The notes beneath the pieces are model-generated. The model had not been told where the DNA came from, made no database searches, and worked only from the letters and a program-made list of their open reading frames with translations. DNA of 64,000 bases from Flavobacteriaceae bacterium (GTDB lineage Bacteria; Bacteroidota; Bacteroidia; Flavobacteriales; Flavobacteriaceae). This document shows, piece after piece, positions 62,240 through 64,000 of the stretch (position 1 is its first letter; each line of letters opens with the position of its first letter). Location: NCBI GenBank assembly GCA_018699935.1, contig JABISF010000079.1, forward strand, positions 62,001 through 126,000, written 5' to 3'. The position numbers and the translations under genes are program-made.

Positions 62240-63913
62240 ATGATTTCTAGGTATCGGTTTTTTAGTGCTTTACTACTGCTACTCTTTTTGGTGCAATGTG
62301 CCAAACGTGCCTCGCCCACTGGAGGTCCCAAGGATAGTATTCCTCCCGTACTGATCAATGCCAGCCCTAAAATGAATACCGTCTTTTTTGATAAGGATGA
62401 AATTCGCCTCACTTTTAATGAGTTTGTAAAACTGAAAGATGTTAATAAACAATTGATTATCTCTCCGCCCATTGAAAGAAGTAAATACACCGTAAACCCT
62501 ACCACCGGAGCCTCCAAAAAAGTTGTCATCAAACTTCTAGACAGCCTGATAGCCAATACTACTTACACCTTCAATTTTGGTGAAAGCATACAGGATTTTA
62601 ATGAAGGAAATACCAGTCCTTACCTCACCTACACCCTTTCCACCGGAGCACAAATTGATTCGCTTTATGTGAGAGGCAAAGTGGATGATGCCTTCGAGGA
62701 ATTTCCAGAATCTTTTATATCACTTCAGCTCTATCCCATAGACAGCACCCATACAGATTCTACCATCTATCACAAAAAACCTTTTTTTGTGACCAGCACC
62801 TTGGACACTACACTCTATAAATTTCAAAATATTCGCGCTGGAAAATACCAACTGATTGCTTTGGAGGACGTTGCGGGAAATTATCTTTTCGATCAGAATG
62901 TAGATAAAATTGGATTTTTGGAACATCCGATAGAGTTGCCTCAAGACTCGATCATTAATCTTAGACTCTTTAAAGAAAAAACCAACTTTGCCTGGGAGGG
63001 TCCTACGTTCATCAATGATCATCACATTGCATTGGCCTACTTTGGCGCCTATGAAGAGCAGGCTTTTCGGATGGTTAGCGAAGTACCCGACGATTTTGAA
63101 TTTTTGGTGACTAAAGATCGGGAAAAGGACAGTTTGAACTATTGGTTTAACAGCGGTGAAACCGTTTTGGATTCGCTGAAATTCGAATTGGAAATCCTGG
63201 ACACCTTGCGTATTAAAAAAGTGCAGTTTAAAAATCCCATCAAAGATTCCTTAGTGATAAGTGCTTTTACCAAGGGGAATTTAGACCTGACGCAACAGTT
63301 TGAATTGCAATCCAATTTGCCGATTGTAAAAACTGACAGCACCCAATTGAGGGTGTTTCATTTGGACACGGTCCCCATTCTGGCACGATTTAAAATTCAA
63401 GAAAACTACGATCGCATTTATGTCCATTTTGAAGTTTTGCCCAATGACAGCTATCAAATCAAACTCTTTCCCAATGCGCTCCAAGATTTTTGGGGACATA
63501 AGCACGACACGCTAAGCTTTAAGGTGCGCACCAAGAAAATTGAAGATTACGGCAACATCGCCTTGCGATTGGTGAACCATTATCCCGAATCGCCCATCAT
63601 TGTTCAATTGCTCAATAACGATAAGGTGGTGCGTTATTACGATGAAAAACAAGCCGGGAATCTGTATTCCTTTAATATGCTTTCTGCAGGAAAATACCGT
63701 ATTCGGTTGATCTTGGACACCAATGGAAACAAAAAATGGGACACGGGTAATTATTTGAAAAAAATCCAACCCGAAGAGGTGATCTATTTTTGGAAAGAAA
63801 TTGAATTAAGAGCCAATTGGGATATGAACGAGACGTTTAACACCATTCAAAATTATCCCGATCTTCCAGAAAGCGCAACCGCTTCCGTAGTGCTTGAAGT
63901 TCCAGATAATTAA
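62240..63913 (+). CDS. Large lipoprotein with N-terminal SbsA-type Ig-like domain
   Basis: The protein has 557 residues from the ATG at 62240. That start gives a lipoprotein signal (MISRYRFFSALLLLLFLVQC, Cys20); the upstream ATG at 62210 would spoil it. The region AKRASPTGGPKDSIPPVL, then FNEFVKLKDVNKQLIISPP and TYTFNFGESIQDFNEGN, is the Ig-like domain typical of a lipoprotein family found throughout Bacteroidota. The rest is beta-rich (FKFQNIRAGKYQLIALEDVAGNY-like units, in parts, twice) and has no catalytic motif. A structural or envelope role is likely; it is not defined. Conserved occurrence near comF is possible but cannot be checked here. Confidence 0.78.
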   Translation: MISRYRFFSALLLLLFLVQCAKRASPTGGPKDSIPPVLINASPKMNTVFFDKDEIRLTFNEFVKLKDVNKQLIISPPIERSKYTVNPTTGASKKVVIKLLDSLIANTTYTFNFGESIQDFNEGNTSPYLTYTLSTGAQIDSLYVRGKVDDAFEEFPESFISLQLYPIDSTHTDSTIYHKKPFFVTSTLDTTLYKFQNIRAGKYQLIALEDVAGNYLFDQNVDKIGFLEHPIELPQDSIINLRLFKEKTNFAWEGPTFINDHHIALAYFGAYEEQAFRMVSEVPDDFEFLVTKDREKDSLNYWFNSGETVLDSLKFELEILDTLRIKKVQFKNPIKDSLVISAFTKGNLDLTQQFELQSNLPIVKTDSTQLRVFHLDTVPILARFKIQENYDRIYVHFEVLPNDSYQIKLFPNALQDFWGHKHDTLSFKVRTKKIEDYGNIALRLVNHYPESPIIVQLLNNDKVVRYYDEKQAGNLYSFNMLSAGKYRIRLILDTNGNKKWDTGNYLKKIQPEEVIYFWKEIELRANWDMNETFNTIQNYPDLPESATASVVLEVPDN

Positions 63914-64000
63914 GCTCGGCAGTAACGGCCTTTTCTGCAGTACTCAATGCTCCCGAGAGTCGCTTACCCAGGCCGTCGTAGAGGGCGGTATGCCCGGGAT
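63914..64000. other. G+C-rich sequence at the window end, unassigned
   Basis: By direct count 53 of 87 bases are G or C (61 percent), well above the surroundings. On the minus strand acggcct and aggccgt form a 7-bp inverted repeat, with smaller ones inside it. The minus strand also has an open frame from the edge to a stop near 63838, overlapping the lipoprotein gene. This could be the end of a structured RNA gene or of a convergent gene. It cannot be settled from this fragment. Confidence 0.3.

Noticed and set aside
63914-64000. Identification of the G+C-rich end as the RNase P RNA gene
   Set aside because: A CAGAA...GGCC...TTA stretch on the minus strand vaguely recalls the conserved 3' part, but the spacing and bases do not match and the rest lies outside the window.

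Overview
The window is a stretch of chromosome from a member of the Bacteroidota, most likely a marine member of the Flavobacteriaceae. The evidence is the gene content and style: SusC-like receptors with an N-terminal carboxypeptidase-regulatory domain, a PiT transporter fused to a PhoU-like domain, a dimeric-type glycyl-tRNA synthetase, a DUF2723 membrane protein, HemJ in place of HemG/HemY, and a eukaryote-like class I ribonucleotide reductase. Low G+C, A-rich leaders instead of Shine-Dalgarno sites, and several promoters matching the Bacteroidota consensus (TTTG, about 19 bp, TAnnTTTG) agree. It is almost wholly protein coding. It has one tRNA gene and no rRNA, insertion sequence, prophage or CRISPR array that I can see.

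Layout. Positions 1-5846 hold a small carbohydrate locus: aldo/keto reductase (cut by the window edge), Tat-exported sugar-isomerase-like protein, DoxX protein, GH43 lipoprotein, and a sugar-acid permease plus IlvD/Edd dehydratase pair. Then come a tRNA-Gln with clear promoter and terminator, a 1187-residue DUF2723 protein, and a dgt / metallophosphoesterase / cysteine-free thioredoxin-fold operon. Positions 13042-21073 look like an outer-membrane uptake region: a beta-helix lipoprotein with a TonB-dependent receptor, and an OprP-like porin with a PiT-PhoU phosphate transporter. The porin promoter carries an array of TTAACA/TTAAGA hexamers that resembles a PhoB/PhoP binding site. The nrdBA operon follows, then small membrane and redox genes and an operon encoding a J-domain protein, HupE, dCMP deaminase and a Ctp protease.

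Positions 31171-43881 hold an unusually complete haem biosynthesis island. hemA-C-D-E-F, an antiporter gene and hemB lie on the plus strand. Divergently, an AraC regulator, hemH and a MATE exporter gene form one unit, and hemJ with an orphan histidine kinase form another. The whole path from glutamyl-tRNA to haem is present except hemL (and gltX). Next is a lipoprotein with two Ig-like domains and a C-terminal DM13 domain, translationally coupled to an outer-membrane barrel gene. This is the most interesting uncharacterised pair in the window.

Positions 45845-50578 encode a four-enzyme trans-4-hydroxy-L-proline degradation operon leading to 2-oxoglutarate, without a transporter or regulator. 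The remainder is housekeeping: Ogt methyltransferase, a serine hydrolase, a DEDDy exonuclease, a GMC oxidoreductase, a fused Dpp-type ABC ATPase, an xth / OmpA-like / Tas-like operon, an outer-membrane barrel, glyS, comF and an Ig-like lipoprotein. The last 87 bases are markedly G+C-rich and I could not assign them.
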